DNA from: Promicromonospora sukumoe 327MFSha3.1
GTDB lineage: Bacteria > Actinomycetota > Actinomycetes > Actinomycetales > Cellulomonadaceae
Length of the DNA stretch: 64,000 nt
Assembly (NCBI RefSeq): GCF_000385135.1
Contig: NZ_ARQM01000014.1
Span: 124,001-188,000 of the forward strand
Reading direction: 5' to 3'
This document shows positions 17,856 to 27,273 of the stretch, one piece after another. Every line of letters starts with the position of its first letter. Positions within the stretch are counted from its first letter, which is position 1. The position numbers and the translations under genes are program-made. The notes below the pieces were generated by a model. It was not told the origin of the DNA and made no database searches. It worked only from the letters and a program-made list of their open reading frames with translations.

Positions 17856-19418
17856 ATGAGCGACGCGCAGAGCACGACCGCGAAGCCCGAGAAGCGGGAG
17901 GAGTTCAGCGGACAGCTGGGCTTCATCCTGTCCGCCATCGGTTCGGCCGTCGGGCTGGGTAACATCTGGCGGTTCCCGGGGGTGGCCTACGAGAACGGCG
18001 GGGGCGCGTTCATCGTGCCCTACCTGATCGCGCTGCTGACGGCGGGCATCCCGATCCTCTTCCTGGACTACGCGATCGGGCACCGGTACCGCGGGTCCGC
18101 GCCCCTGGCCCTGCGCCGGGTCAAGCGCTGGCTGGAAGGCCTCGGCTGGTTCCAGGTGGCCATCTGCTTCGTCATCGCCGTGTACTACGCGGTGATCATC
18201 GCGTGGGCGCTCAGCTTCTTCGTCTACTCCTTCGACCTGCGCTGGGGTGACGACACCGCGGGGTTCTTCACCGGCACGTACCTCCAGCTGGCGGACGTCG
18301 GCGGCGCGGACCCGTGGTTCACGCTCGACTTCGTGCCCGCGGTGCTGATCCCGCTGGTCCTCGTGTGGGTGGCGACCGTCGTCGTGCTCGCCGCCGGCGT
18401 GGCCAAGGGGCTGGAGAAGGTCAACTTCGTGTTCATGCCGCTGCTGCTGCTCGCCTTCGGCACGCTCGTGGTCCGGGCGCTCTTCCTCCCCGGCGCGGCC
18501 GACGGGCTGAACGCGCTGTTCACCCCGGACTGGGGTGCCATGGCCGACCCGAACGTCTGGATCGCGGCCTACAGCCAGATCTTCTTCTCGCTCTCGATCG
18601 CGTTCGGCATCATGATCACGTACGCCTCCTACCGGAAGCGCCGGGCGAACCTGACGTCGCCCGGGTTCGTGGTCGCGTTCGCCAACTCCGGGTTCGAGGT
18701 GTTCGCGGGCATCGGCGTGTTCGCCGCGCTCGGCTTCCTCGCCCACGAGCAGGGCGTGGCCGTGGCCGAGCTGGAGGGCCTCAGCGGCCCGATCCTCGCG
18801 TTCGTCACCTTCCCGGCCCTGGTCTCCCAGATGCCGGCGGGCGGCCTCTTCGGGGCGCTGTTCTTCGGGTCGCTGGTGATGGCCGGCTACACGTCCCTGC
18901 TCTCGATCCTGCAGGTCGTGTCGGCGTCCTTCCAGGAGAAGTTCGGCTGGACGCGCGCGCAGGCCTCCGTCCGCATCGGCGTGGTGGCCGCGGTGCTCTC
19001 GGTGCTCGCCTTCTCCACCACCACCGGCCTGGTCGCACTGGACACCGTGGACCAGTGGGCCAACAACATCGGCATCGTCGCCTCGGCGGTCGCGACCACC
19101 GTCGTCATCGGGTGGGTCCTCCGGCGTACCGAGGAGATGCGGTTCCACCTCAACGCGGTGTCCACGATCCCGGTGGGTCGCTGGTGGAACTTCTGCATCG
19201 TGGTGCTCGGCCCGGTGGTCCTCACGTCCATGCTGGTCTCGCGCATCGTGACCCTGGTCCAGGACGGCTACGAGGGATACGCCGGGTGGTATCTCAACGT
19301 CATGGGGTGGGGCGTCGTCGCCCTGTTCCTCGTCGCGGCCGTCGTGCTCACCCGGATGCGGTGGCGCGTCGAGCCCGACCGGTTCGACACCTGGCCCACG
19401 TTCGGAGGTAAGTCATGA
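17856..19418 (+). CDS. metP: Sodium-dependent NSS transporter, MetP-like
   Basis: The start at 17856 is the last Met before the conserved region. A TATATC hexamer at 17834 could be its -10 element. The 520-residue protein is a neurotransmitter:sodium symporter with the TM1 sodium-site signature GSAVGLGNIWRFPG followed by ENGGGAF, and about 11-12 membrane helices. The very small downstream gene overlapping its stop (ATGA at 19415-19418) encodes a MetS-like subunit. This pairing is known from the Corynebacterium glutamicum methionine/alanine importer MetPS. The gene symbol rests on that pairing; the exact substrate is inference. Confidence 0.88.
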   Translation: MSDAQSTTAKPEKREEFSGQLGFILSAIGSAVGLGNIWRFPGVAYENGGGAFIVPYLIALLTAGIPILFLDYAIGHRYRGSAPLALRRVKRWLEGLGWFQVAICFVIAVYYAVIIAWALSFFVYSFDLRWGDDTAGFFTGTYLQLADVGGADPWFTLDFVPAVLIPLVLVWVATVVVLAAGVAKGLEKVNFVFMPLLLLAFGTLVVRALFLPGAADGLNALFTPDWGAMADPNVWIAAYSQIFFSLSIAFGIMITYASYRKRRANLTSPGFVVAFANSGFEVFAGIGVFAALGFLAHEQGVAVAELEGLSGPILAFVTFPALVSQMPAGGLFGALFFGSLVMAGYTSLLSILQVVSASFQEKFGWTRAQASVRIGVVAAVLSVLAFSTTTGLVALDTVDQWANNIGIVASAVATTVVIGWVLRRTEEMRFHLNAVSTIPVGRWWNFCIVVLGPVVLTSMLVSRIVTLVQDGYEGYAGWYLNVMGWGVVALFLVAAVVLTRMRWRVEPDRFDTWPTFGGKS

Positions 19419-19591
19419 GCGGCACCGCCGTCACCCTGCTGGTCGTCGCGCTCGTCGTCGTGTGGGGCGGCCTGGCGGTGAGCATCGTGGCCCTCGTCAG
19501 GCGGCCGGAGCGGACCAGCTACCCGGCTGGCGGGGAGGACGAGGGCGGTCCCGCGGGTCGCCCGGACGGCCCGGTCGAGCGCGACACCTGA
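19415..19591 (+). CDS. metS: MetS-like small subunit of NSS transporter, 58 aa
   Basis: A 58-residue protein beginning MSGTAVTLLVVALVVVWGGL: one transmembrane helix (about residues 5-27), then RRPERTS and an acidic Gly/Pro tail. GGAGG (19404-19408) lies 6 bases upstream and the ATG overlaps the transporter stop. In C. glutamicum the equivalent MetS is needed for MetP function. Size, topology, position and overlap all match; the sequence itself is short and weakly conserved. Confidence 0.85.
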   Translation: MSGTAVTLLVVALVVVWGGLAVSIVALVRRPERTSYPAGGEDEGGPAGRPDGPVERDT

Positions 19592-19707
19592 CCGGTTCGT
19601 TCCCTTCCGCGCGCGGCGACGGACAAGTTCGCCGAGCGGCCGGGTTTCACGTCTTCGCAGGTCAGGAGCTGTGCGAAGGGCGAAATGTAACAGAAACATG
19701 CCCTTCA

Positions 19708-19718
19708 TCACAGTGTGA
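19708..19718. promoter_or_regulatory. Palindrome TCACAGTGTGA upstream of amino-acid ABC operon
   Basis: A perfect 11-base palindrome 169 bases before the binding-protein start, in a patch with less GC than its surroundings. It could be an operator or overlap the promoter. The rest of the gap (19592-19886) holds no gene; a GTAAC at 19687 and a GTGAC at 19715 are also present but are not spaced as a known site. Confidence 0.35.
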
Positions 19719-19886
19719 CAATGGTCTCTAAGTTGCGGGTTTACGCCAGCGACCAGTCACGGTTGGGTGAGACTCGAGTCGAGGCGCCACGTGCGCCGTC
19801 GGGTTCTCTGCTCCCCTGATGACAGAGATCTGTCGGGTCGCCGGGGGCCTCGCGAGACGTTCAAAAACTCGACCAGGAGACCCCTG

Positions 19887-20816
19887 ATGCGCAGGCTTCC
19901 CGCCCTGACCGCCACGGCCGTACTCGCCGTGGCCACCCTCGCCCTGACCGCGTGCACCGACGCGTCGCAGCAGCCCGCCGGCTCCGACGGAGCGTCCGAC
20001 GAGGCCAGCGCCGAGGCGTCGTTCGACCCCTCGACCGTCGCGGTCGACGAGGAGATCGCCGCGCTGCTCCCCCAGGAGATCGCGGACAAGGGCACGCTGA
20101 CCGTCGGGTCCGACACCGCCTACGCGCCGGCCGAGTTCATCGACGCCGACGGCAAGACGCCGGTCGGGTTCGACATCGACACCATCACCGCGGTCGCGGC
20201 CGTGCTCGGCCTCGACGTCGAGGTCCAGTCGGCGGCGTTCGACGGGATCATCCCCGCCATCGGCTCCAAGTACGACGCGGGCATCTCGGCGTTCACCATC
20301 ACGGACGAGCGCACCGCCGAGGCCAACATGATCAGCTACGCCGTGGCCGGCTCGCAGTACGGCGTCGCGGCGGGCAACCCCGAGGACTTCGACCCCGAGA
20401 GCCTGTGCGGCACCACCATCGGCGTGCAGACCTCGACCATCCAGGACGACGAGCTCACCGCGGCCACCGAGCAGTGCGAGAAGGACGGCGAGGAGCCGAT
20501 CGACGTCGTGCGCTACGAGTCGCAGGCCGACGTCACCACCAACCTCGTGGGCGGCAAGCTCCAGGCGATGTACGCCGACTCGCCGATCACGGCCTACGCC
20601 GTCGAGCAGACCTCGGGCGAGGTCGAGACCGTCGGTGACATCCTGGACGCGGCGCCCTACGGCATCGTCGTCTCGCAGGACGACCAGGACCTGACCGACG
20701 CCGTGCAGGCCGCGGTCCAGAAGCTCATCGACGACGGCACGCTCGAGCAGGTCTTCGCGGCCTGGGGCAGCGCCGACGCCGTCGTGGAAAAGGCCGAGCT
20801 GAACCCGGCCGAGTGA
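19887..20816 (+). CDS. Amino-acid ABC transporter substrate-binding lipoprotein
   Basis: The start at 19887 has AGGAGA upstream and gives a lipoprotein signal peptide ending in LTAC (Cys at about residue 23). The 309-residue protein is a family 3 periplasmic-binding-type protein: GTLTVGSDTAYAPAEFIDAD, GFDIDTITAVAAVLGLDVEV and ITDERTAEANMISYA are typical of binding proteins for polar or basic amino acids. It is anchored outside the membrane and feeds the permease and ATPase encoded downstream. A large intercistronic hairpin separates it from those genes and could let it be made in excess. Confidence 0.9.
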   Translation: MRRLPALTATAVLAVATLALTACTDASQQPAGSDGASDEASAEASFDPSTVAVDEEIAALLPQEIADKGTLTVGSDTAYAPAEFIDADGKTPVGFDIDTITAVAAVLGLDVEVQSAAFDGIIPAIGSKYDAGISAFTITDERTAEANMISYAVAGSQYGVAAGNPEDFDPESLCGTTIGVQTSTIQDDELTAATEQCEKDGEEPIDVVRYESQADVTTNLVGGKLQAMYADSPITAYAVEQTSGEVETVGDILDAAPYGIVVSQDDQDLTDAVQAAVQKLIDDGTLEQVFAAWGSADAVVEKAELNPAE

Positions 20817-20826
20817 CCCGACCGCC

Positions 20827-20880
20827 GAGTGCACGGCGCCCGCGGTCCGCACCACGTGCGACTGCGGGTACCGTGCACTC
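20827..20880 (+). terminator. Intercistronic stem-loop in amino-acid ABC operon
   Basis: Outer arms GAGTGCACGG (20827-20836) and CCGTGCACTC (20871-20880) pair perfectly. Inside, CCCGC pairs with GCGGG and CGCAC with GTGCG, giving a long branched or bulged hairpin. It starts 11 bases after the binding-protein stop and ends about 50 bases before the permease start. Such structures commonly cause partial termination or protect the upstream mRNA. Confidence 0.7.
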
Positions 20881-20931
20881 AGCTTTTCCAGGAGTCATCT
20901 CACGCAAGGTTCGAGGAAAGGACAGGCTGAC

Positions 20932-21902
20932 GTGACGACGCAGACGTCGCCGTCGGGCAGCGACCCGGTGCCCAACCGGATCCACGCGCGGCCCGTGCCC
21001 CGGCCCGGCCGCCTCGTCGCGGCCGTGGCCGTGCTCGTGCTGGCCGCCATGGCGGCCAACGCACTGATCACGAACGAGAACTTCCGCTGGGACGTGGTCT
21101 GGCTCTACCTGCGGGACATCGTGGTGATCCGCGGTGTCATGTGGACCCTGGTCCTCACGTTCGGCTCCATGGCCATCGCCGTGGTGCTCGCCGTCGCGCT
21201 CGCGATGATGCGCCGGTCGGACAACCCGGTCATGCGCTCGGTGAGCTGGGCGTGGATCTGGTTCTTCCGCGGGACGCCGATCTACACGCAGCTCATCTTC
21301 TGGGGCCTGCTCGCCGTGCTGTACCCGCGGCTGTCGCTGGGCATCCCGTTCGGGCCGGAGTTCTTCTCCTTCCGCACGGACGAGGTGCTCACCGCGTTCT
21401 GGCTGGCGCTGTTCGGCCTCGCGTTCAACGAGTCGGCCTACCTGGCCGAGATCGTGCGCGCGGGCCTGACCTCCGTGGACCCCGGGCAGACCGAGGCCGC
21501 GAAGGCGCTCGGCATGAAGGACGGCAAGATCATGCGCCGCGTGATCCTGCCCCAGGCCATGCGCGTGATCGTGCCGCCGACGGGCAACGAGACGATCTCG
21601 ATGCTCAAGACCACCTCCCTGGTGGTCGCCGTGCCGCTCACGTTCGAGCTGACCTACGCCACCAGCGCGATCGGCAACCGCACCTTCCTGCCCATCCCGC
21701 TGCTGGTCATCGCGGCGCTCTGGTACCTGCTCATCACCTCGATCCTGATGGTGGGCCAGCACTACCTGGAGCAGTACTACGGGCGCGGGTTCGGCACGAG
21801 CACGCGGCGCCGCGGCCGGGGCAAGGGCCCGGCCGGCGGCAAGCAGGCGGCGATCGCCGCGGCCGGGACCGTGCAGGACGACGTGAACAAGGACGTGACA
21901 CC

Positions 21903-21906
<4 letters not shown>
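20932..21906 (+). CDS. Amino-acid ABC transporter permease
   Basis: A 324-residue permease of the His/Glu/Gln/Arg (HisM-type) family. It starts with GTG after GAGGAAAGGACAGG. Residues 1-25 are cytoplasmic and Pro/Arg-rich; about five membrane helices follow. The EAA loop that contacts the ATPase is [20 protein letters not shown]. One gene may form a homodimeric channel. The basic C-terminal tail ([15 protein letters not shown]) is longer than usual. The stop overlaps the ATPase start (ATGA at 21903-21906). Confidence 0.92.
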
Positions 21907-22718
<812 letters not shown>

Positions 22719-22889
22719 CCTCGGGAGACGCAGGTCACACGGGTCCGTCGAGGAACCGCTCCGACAAGAGCGCAACCTCGGCGGGCCCGCTCTGCGTCTA
22801 AGGTGCATGACGCAGACGAGGCGGCGCGCGGCGCGCCGCGGACCCACGCCGGGGCAGGGCGCCGGCCACGCCTCCGGGCGGTGTACCGG

Positions 22890-23465
22890 ATGAGCGAGGT
22901 GGCGGTGAGCCTGGAACCCGAGCGGGGCACCGGCGAGATCCCGGTGGTGCGCAGCGGCCAGGACCCGGTCGCGGACTTCACGGCGTTCGCGCAGGCCAGC
23001 ACCCCGGCGCTGTACCGGATCGCGTATCTGCTGAGCGGTGACGAGCACCGCGCCAAGGACCTGGTGCAGCTCGCGCTGGAGCGCACGTTCAAGGCCTGGA
23101 AGAAGGTGGCCGACGGCGACCCGTTCGCCTACGCGCGCCGTGTCCTGTCCACGGCCCGGATCGACACCTGGCGCCGTACCCGCCGCGAGGTGCTCACCGA
23201 CGAGCCGGTGCTCGGTCTGCGCGAGGCGAGCACCCCGGCGTCGGACGCCGAGCTGGCCGAGCGGGACCGCCTGGTCCGCGCCCTCCTGGCGCTCACCGTC
23301 AAGCAGCGGCGGGTGGTGGTGCTGCGCTACCTGCTCGACCGGTCCGAGGCCGACACGGCCGCAGAGCTGGGCATCTCCACCGGGACGGTCAAGTCCACCG
23401 CCTCACGCGCCCTGGAGCGCCTGCGCACCCTCGTGGTGCCGACCGGCGAAGGGAGCCGATCATGA
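22890..23465 (+). CDS. SigE-family RNA polymerase sigma factor (cassette 1)
   Basis: A group IV (ECF-like) sigma factor of the actinobacterial SigE family, 191 residues from the Met at 22890; an earlier in-frame ATG at 22803 is less likely because its extension is Arg/Ala-rich and unconserved. Region 2 is LYRIAYLLSGDEHRAKDLVQ and region 4 is KQRRVVVLRYLLDRSEADTA followed by GISTGTVKSTASRALERLR. The stop overlaps the next start (ATGA at 23462-23465). This tight coupling to a membrane-anchored protein suggests the partner controls or is controlled by the sigma factor. A second such cassette follows at 24964. Confidence 0.88.
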   Translation: MSEVAVSLEPERGTGEIPVVRSGQDPVADFTAFAQASTPALYRIAYLLSGDEHRAKDLVQLALERTFKAWKKVADGDPFAYARRVLSTARIDTWRRTRREVLTDEPVLGLREASTPASDAELAERDRLVRALLALTVKQRRVVVLRYLLDRSEADTAAELGISTGTVKSTASRALERLRTLVVPTGEGSRS

Positions 23466-24865
23466 ACGTGCACGACATCCACGCCAAGAAGGACGCCGCG
23501 CTGCTGGCCGGCATGAAGGCGACCGGCTCGGCGATCAGGCCGCCGGCCGACCTCGACGCCGCCGCCATGGCGACGCGCGCCGTGCGCAACGTGCGCCGGC
23601 GCCGGGTCGTGGCCACGGCGACCGCCTGCGTGGCCGCGGTGGTGCTGGCCGGCGCGGGCATCAGCGCGGCCGGGGCGTTCTACGCCGGCCAGCAGGAGCC
23701 CCTGCCCGGCACGGTGAAGACCACGGCCAAGGGGGCCCCGTCCGACGAGCCGTCGTCGACGAGCTCGACGGCGGACCTGGCCGACGAGCCCACCGACGAG
23801 CCCACCGAGTACCTGGAGACCGGTGGCGGCACGCTGCCGGTGCTGGCGGGTGTCGAGCACGGCGTGGTCGACGGAGCGGGTGCCGCGCCCTACATCCTCG
23901 GCGGGCTCTGGTACGAGGTCCCGGCCGGCGGCTGGATCGCCGTCGGCGACGTCAACGCGGGCGGCGTGGCCGGCTGGCTCGCCCCGGACCACCCGGAGGC
24001 GGACGGCCTCGGCGAGACCGGCACCATCGACGACATGGACGCCACGATCGAGCTGCGCAACGTGTTCGACGTCGCGGGCTGGACCGCACCGGCGAAGGAC
24101 TCGGGCGCGACGACGATCGACATCGACGGCGCGGACCTCGTCGTCATCGAGCGGCACGAGCGGGAGGGCAAGATCCGGCCCGCCACCATCACGGTCCGCA
24201 GCGGTGACGAGGGCTGGATCATCGACACCCGGTTCGCGGCGACCGAGCAGGGCGACAAGATGCTCCGCGACTTCGTCGGGAACCTCTGGCTCAAGGAGGC
24301 GGGTGAGCCCGACTGGTACCTGCCGGAGTTCTCGGCCCCGGTGCTCGACGCCATCGAGCGCGGGATCCCGGCCGGCTGGGAGCGGACCGAGCACAACGGG
24401 CTGACGTTCGGGGTGCCGGAGGGCTGGACCTCGGCGGAGACCGACGGCGAGTTCTCCCCGGGCGTGGAGTGGACCGGGCCGACGGTCATGTACGTCGAAC
24501 CCGGCCTCGACGAGGACACGCTGAACATGTGGACCGACGCCACCGCCGAGGAGAAGGCGCGCGCCGCCGAGGACAAGGACGTGTTCGAGCGGGTCTATGT
24601 CCAGGGCGGCAAGCCCGGCGGCGTCTGGTGGACGCCGTCCGGCCGGCCGGGGTCCAAGATGATCGACGTCCCCGGCGCCGACTACGCCGAGGTGATCCCG
24701 ACCGCGCACAACGTCGACGGGGAGACCGACTACTACTGGGTCGACATCTACGTCCACCAGGAGGACCGGGGCGAGAACCTGTTCCTCGTGGTCGAGTTCG
24801 ACGGCGGCGAGCAGGGCCTGCGGGACCTCCACACGTTCCTGGGGACGCTGGACTTCCGCCGCTGA
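23462..24865 (+). CDS. Single-pass membrane protein coupled to sigma factor (cassette 1)
   Basis: A 467-residue protein with a cytoplasmic N-terminus of about 50 residues ending in NVRRRR, one membrane helix (about residues 54-76) and a large extracellular part. After a Ser/Thr/Glu-rich linker come two segments with similar beta-rich features. The second contains GLTFGVPEGWTSA, a motif type seen in PsbP-like lipoproteins. No zinc-binding anti-sigma (ZAS) motif is seen. By position and topology it may be the anti-sigma regulator or sensor for the preceding sigma factor; that is inference. A family A palindrome follows. Confidence 0.75.
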   Translation: MNVHDIHAKKDAALLAGMKATGSAIRPPADLDAAAMATRAVRNVRRRRVVATATACVAAVVLAGAGISAAGAFYAGQQEPLPGTVKTTAKGAPSDEPSSTSSTADLADEPTDEPTEYLETGGGTLPVLAGVEHGVVDGAGAAPYILGGLWYEVPAGGWIAVGDVNAGGVAGWLAPDHPEADGLGETGTIDDMDATIELRNVFDVAGWTAPAKDSGATTIDIDGADLVVIERHEREGKIRPATITVRSGDEGWIIDTRFAATEQGDKMLRDFVGNLWLKEAGEPDWYLPEFSAPVLDAIERGIPAGWERTEHNGLTFGVPEGWTSAETDGEFSPGVEWTGPTVMYVEPGLDEDTLNMWTDATAEEKARAAEDKDVFERVYVQGGKPGGVWWTPSGRPGSKMIDVPGADYAEVIPTAHNVDGETDYYWVDIYVHQEDRGENLFLVVEFDGGEQGLRDLHTFLGTLDFRR

Positions 24866-24873
24866 TTGCGCCA

Positions 24874-24937
24874 GACGAAGCACGTGTCAGACGTACAGGT
24901 CACCCCGGTGATCTGAGTGTCTGACACGTGCTTCGTC
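24874..24937. repeat. Family A palindrome, copy 2
   Basis: Outer arms of 19 bases (24874-24892 and 24919-24937, starting GACGAAGCACGTGTCAGAC) pair perfectly. The inner stem ACAGGTCACC/GGTGATCTG continues with a few wobbles or mismatches. It begins 8 bases after the cassette 1 membrane protein stop and ends 26 bases before the next sigma factor's first possible start. It may terminate cassette 1 transcription. Relatives at 7553 and 50915. Confidence 0.85.
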
Positions 24938-24963
24938 GTCCCGGGAAATTTTTCTGAACCAAT

Positions 24964-25803
24964 ATGGAACCTTCGTCCCGGTCGGGCCGTGTTCCGTTCG
25001 TGACAGTCACGAGTCCGCGCGTTCGAGCGCCAGAGTCCCGGGCACCCAAGCCCGTGGTCCTGCGCGTCGTGCGTGCCGACTCCAGCTCTGCGGACGACCT
25101 GGAGACCGTGACCACCCAGCAGAACACCCCAGACTCCTCATCCACCACGACGCCGAAGGCAGACTCCGTCCCCACGACCCGGCCACTCACGGTGGTGCGA
25201 GGTGGGGGCCAGGATGACGTAACCTCGCTGCCCGTGCGTACCGACCGGCCCAGGGCCACTCACGCGCGCAGGACCGCCCAGATCTCGAAGAACGAAGAGT
25301 TCACGGCGTTCATGCGAGAGGCCAAGGATCCGCTGCACCGGATGGCCTTCCTCCTCAGCGGTGACGCCCACCGCGCCGAGGAGCTCACGCAGCAGACCTT
25401 CGAGCGCTGCTACCGGCACTGGCACAAGGCCCGGCAGGGCGACCCGCTGGTGTACGCGCGGCGTGTGCTGGCGAACCTGCGCATCGACGCCTGGCGCCGC
25501 ACGCGGCGCGAGGTGCTGACCGGGCCCGACGAGCTGCCGCAGGAGGACACCCGCGCGGCCCGCCCGGCGACCCGGATGCCCACGCGCACCGTGGACGACC
25601 GCGACACCGTCGTGCGCGCCCTGCTGCGCCTCCCGCTCAAGCAGCGCCGGGTCGTGGTGCTGCGCCACCTGCTCGACCTGTCGGAGTCCGAGGTCTCCAG
25701 CGAGCTCGGCATCCCCCTCGGCACCGTCAAGTCCACTGCCTCGCGCGGCCTCGCCCACCTGCGCGCGATCCTCGATCTCGATTCTCTGGGCGGAACGCGA
25801 TGA
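24964..25803 (+). CDS. SigE-family RNA polymerase sigma factor (cassette 2)
   Basis: A paralog of the sigma factor at 22890. Region 2 is MAFLLSGDAHRAEELTQQTF and region 4 is KQRRVVVLRHLLDLSESEVS followed by GIPLGTVKSTASRGLAHLR. If translation starts at 24964 the protein is 279 residues, with an unusual 100-residue Ser/Thr/Arg-rich N-terminal extension. No ribosome-binding site precedes that ATG, so a later GTG (for example 25234) is possible. The region 24948-24962 upstream is AT-rich and could be the promoter. The stop overlaps the following gene (ATGA at 25800-25803), repeating the cassette 1 arrangement. Confidence 0.82.
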   Translation: MEPSSRSGRVPFVTVTSPRVRAPESRAPKPVVLRVVRADSSSADDLETVTTQQNTPDSSSTTTPKADSVPTTRPLTVVRGGGQDDVTSLPVRTDRPRATHARRTAQISKNEEFTAFMREAKDPLHRMAFLLSGDAHRAEELTQQTFERCYRHWHKARQGDPLVYARRVLANLRIDAWRRTRREVLTGPDELPQEDTRAARPATRMPTRTVDDRDTVVRALLRLPLKQRRVVVLRHLLDLSESEVSSELGIPLGTVKSTASRGLAHLRAILDLDSLGGTR

Positions 25804-27149
25804 ACATGAACCTCTCCCACGGCGCTCCTGACGACGACTTCGTCGCCCGGCTCCGCGAGTCGGCGCACGCGTCGGTGCCCGAGTCGACGCTCGACCTGGA
25901 CGGCGTCCTGCGGTCGAGCCGGCGCAAGCACACCGCACGGCGGGCCGGCGTCTCGCTGGCCTCGACGCTCGTGCTGGCCACGGCGGGTGCCGGAGTGGCG
26001 GGCGCGCTCCCGGGGATCCCGGGGCTCTGGAGCAGTGCCCCGGTAGAGGTCACGCCCCTCGGCACGCCGGAGCCGATGGCGACGGTCGACGTCGAGCCCG
26101 CGCCGTCGCCGACGGACATCCCGACGCCGGACCCGGCCACGGAGCTCGCGGAGCTGGCGCCCGGGGTGACGTCCGTGGCGCAGCCGGCGGCCTACCGGGT
26201 GGACTCGAACACCGCCGTGCTCGACCTCGGCCTCCCGGCGGGGAACGGCGACCGCTACCTGGCGGTCGTCACCCTGGCGAAGATCGACGGCCGGCACAGC
26301 GCCACCGACCTGGAGGTCCTGGCGGGCGGCGACACCGCCCTGCAGAACCTCCGCGCGGGGAACCTCGGCGGAACCCTGCTCTGGCGCGGCGTCACGTCCG
26401 ACGCGATGGTCCTGCCGTCCGACGGCGGACCGGCCCTCGTGTTCGGCTTCTCCTCCGGTGCGAAGGAGGGGGACCAGTTCCTGGTCTTCGACGACCCGCA
26501 GACCGATGGTGCCGCGGACGCGCAGGGGGCGTCCGCGTCACCGGGGCCGGGGGCGGACGCCGCCTCCGGCGCACCCGAGGCCGGCGCGTCGCTGCGGGTC
26601 ACCCCGTTCGACGTGCTCGGCGACGGCACCGTGTGGATGCGCGTGCTGCAGGTGGACCGGTCGACGGCGGAGCCGCGGGGATTCGTCTACGCGAGCAAGA
26701 ACACCTGGAGCGCCTCCTGGTGCCGCAGCACCTCGCCCGAGTGCGCCGTCATCCACGACGTCGCCGGGAAGTCCGTGGACACGCCCCGGGCCGCCGAGCC
26801 CGCGCCGATGGTCGCGGAGCTCGCGCCGATGCTGGTCGAGGACCCGCAGGCGAACGAGGTGCCCGCTATGGAGACCTGCGTCGCGCAGCGCACCGACAGC
26901 GGCTGGACGGCTCCGGCGGAGCTCACCGGCAAGTCGTTCTGGCGGGCGCCCAAGGGGGTCGACCCCGACGTCTGGCGGCTGTGCCTCATCGACATGAGCG
27001 AGGCGCTGCAGCTCGCCTCGGCCGGCGAGGTCCGGCCCGACGGCGGCGTGTCACCCAGCCCTGCTCCCAGCGAGGAGCAGACCCAAGCTCCCGAGAACGA
27101 GGATCCCCTCGGTCTCGGTGAACTCCTGGAGGGACTCTTCGGGGGTTAG
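25800..27149 (+). CDS. Single-pass membrane protein coupled to sigma factor (cassette 2)
   Basis: A 449-residue protein with the same layout as the cassette 1 partner: cytoplasmic N-terminus with SSRRKHTARRAG, one membrane helix (about residues 46-68), a Pro/Thr-rich linker and a long extracellular domain. Sequence outside the membrane is not obviously similar to the first. Four Cys in the ectodomain (WCRS, ECAV, ETCVAQ, RLCLID) could form disulfides. Asp/Gly/Ala-rich low complexity (about 238-260) interrupts the domain. The C-terminus is polar with LGLGELLEGLFGG. A sensor or regulator role is inference. Confidence 0.75.
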   Translation: MNMNLSHGAPDDDFVARLRESAHASVPESTLDLDGVLRSSRRKHTARRAGVSLASTLVLATAGAGVAGALPGIPGLWSSAPVEVTPLGTPEPMATVDVEPAPSPTDIPTPDPATELAELAPGVTSVAQPAAYRVDSNTAVLDLGLPAGNGDRYLAVVTLAKIDGRHSATDLEVLAGGDTALQNLRAGNLGGTLLWRGVTSDAMVLPSDGGPALVFGFSSGAKEGDQFLVFDDPQTDGAADAQGASASPGPGADAASGAPEAGASLRVTPFDVLGDGTVWMRVLQVDRSTAEPRGFVYASKNTWSASWCRSTSPECAVIHDVAGKSVDTPRAAEPAPMVAELAPMLVEDPQANEVPAMETCVAQRTDSGWTAPAELTGKSFWRAPKGVDPDVWRLCLIDMSEALQLASAGEVRPDGGVSPSPAPSEEQTQAPENEDPLGLGELLEGLFGG

Positions 27150-27202
27150 AGACTTCCCGGTCCGCGTCTCGTCTGGGGAGATGGCGTGGGCCGGGAACAA
27201 CC

Positions 27203-27245
27203 GAGCGGGCCGAGACAGAATCTGGGGATCTGTCTCGGCCCGCTC
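27203..27245. terminator. Bidirectional terminator hairpin
   Basis: GAGCGGGCCGAGACAGA (27203-27219) pairs perfectly with TCTGTCTCGGCCCGCTC (27229-27245) across a 9-base loop. It lies between convergent genes ending at 27149 (+) and 27274 (-), and on the plus strand is followed by ATTCTTG. A good shared terminator. Confidence 0.85.
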
Positions 27246-27273
27246 ATTCTTGCGCCGGTGCGGTGGGTCGGAG

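Noticed and set aside
19708-19718. CRP-type binding site
   Set aside because: The palindrome is TCACA-G-TGTGA, the reverse arm order and wrong spacing for the CRP site TGTGA-n6-TCACA.
24874-24937. Invertible promoter or recombination site
   Set aside because: No recombinase gene is in the window and the repeats lie in one intergenic spot each; a terminator or dispersed palindrome explains them better.
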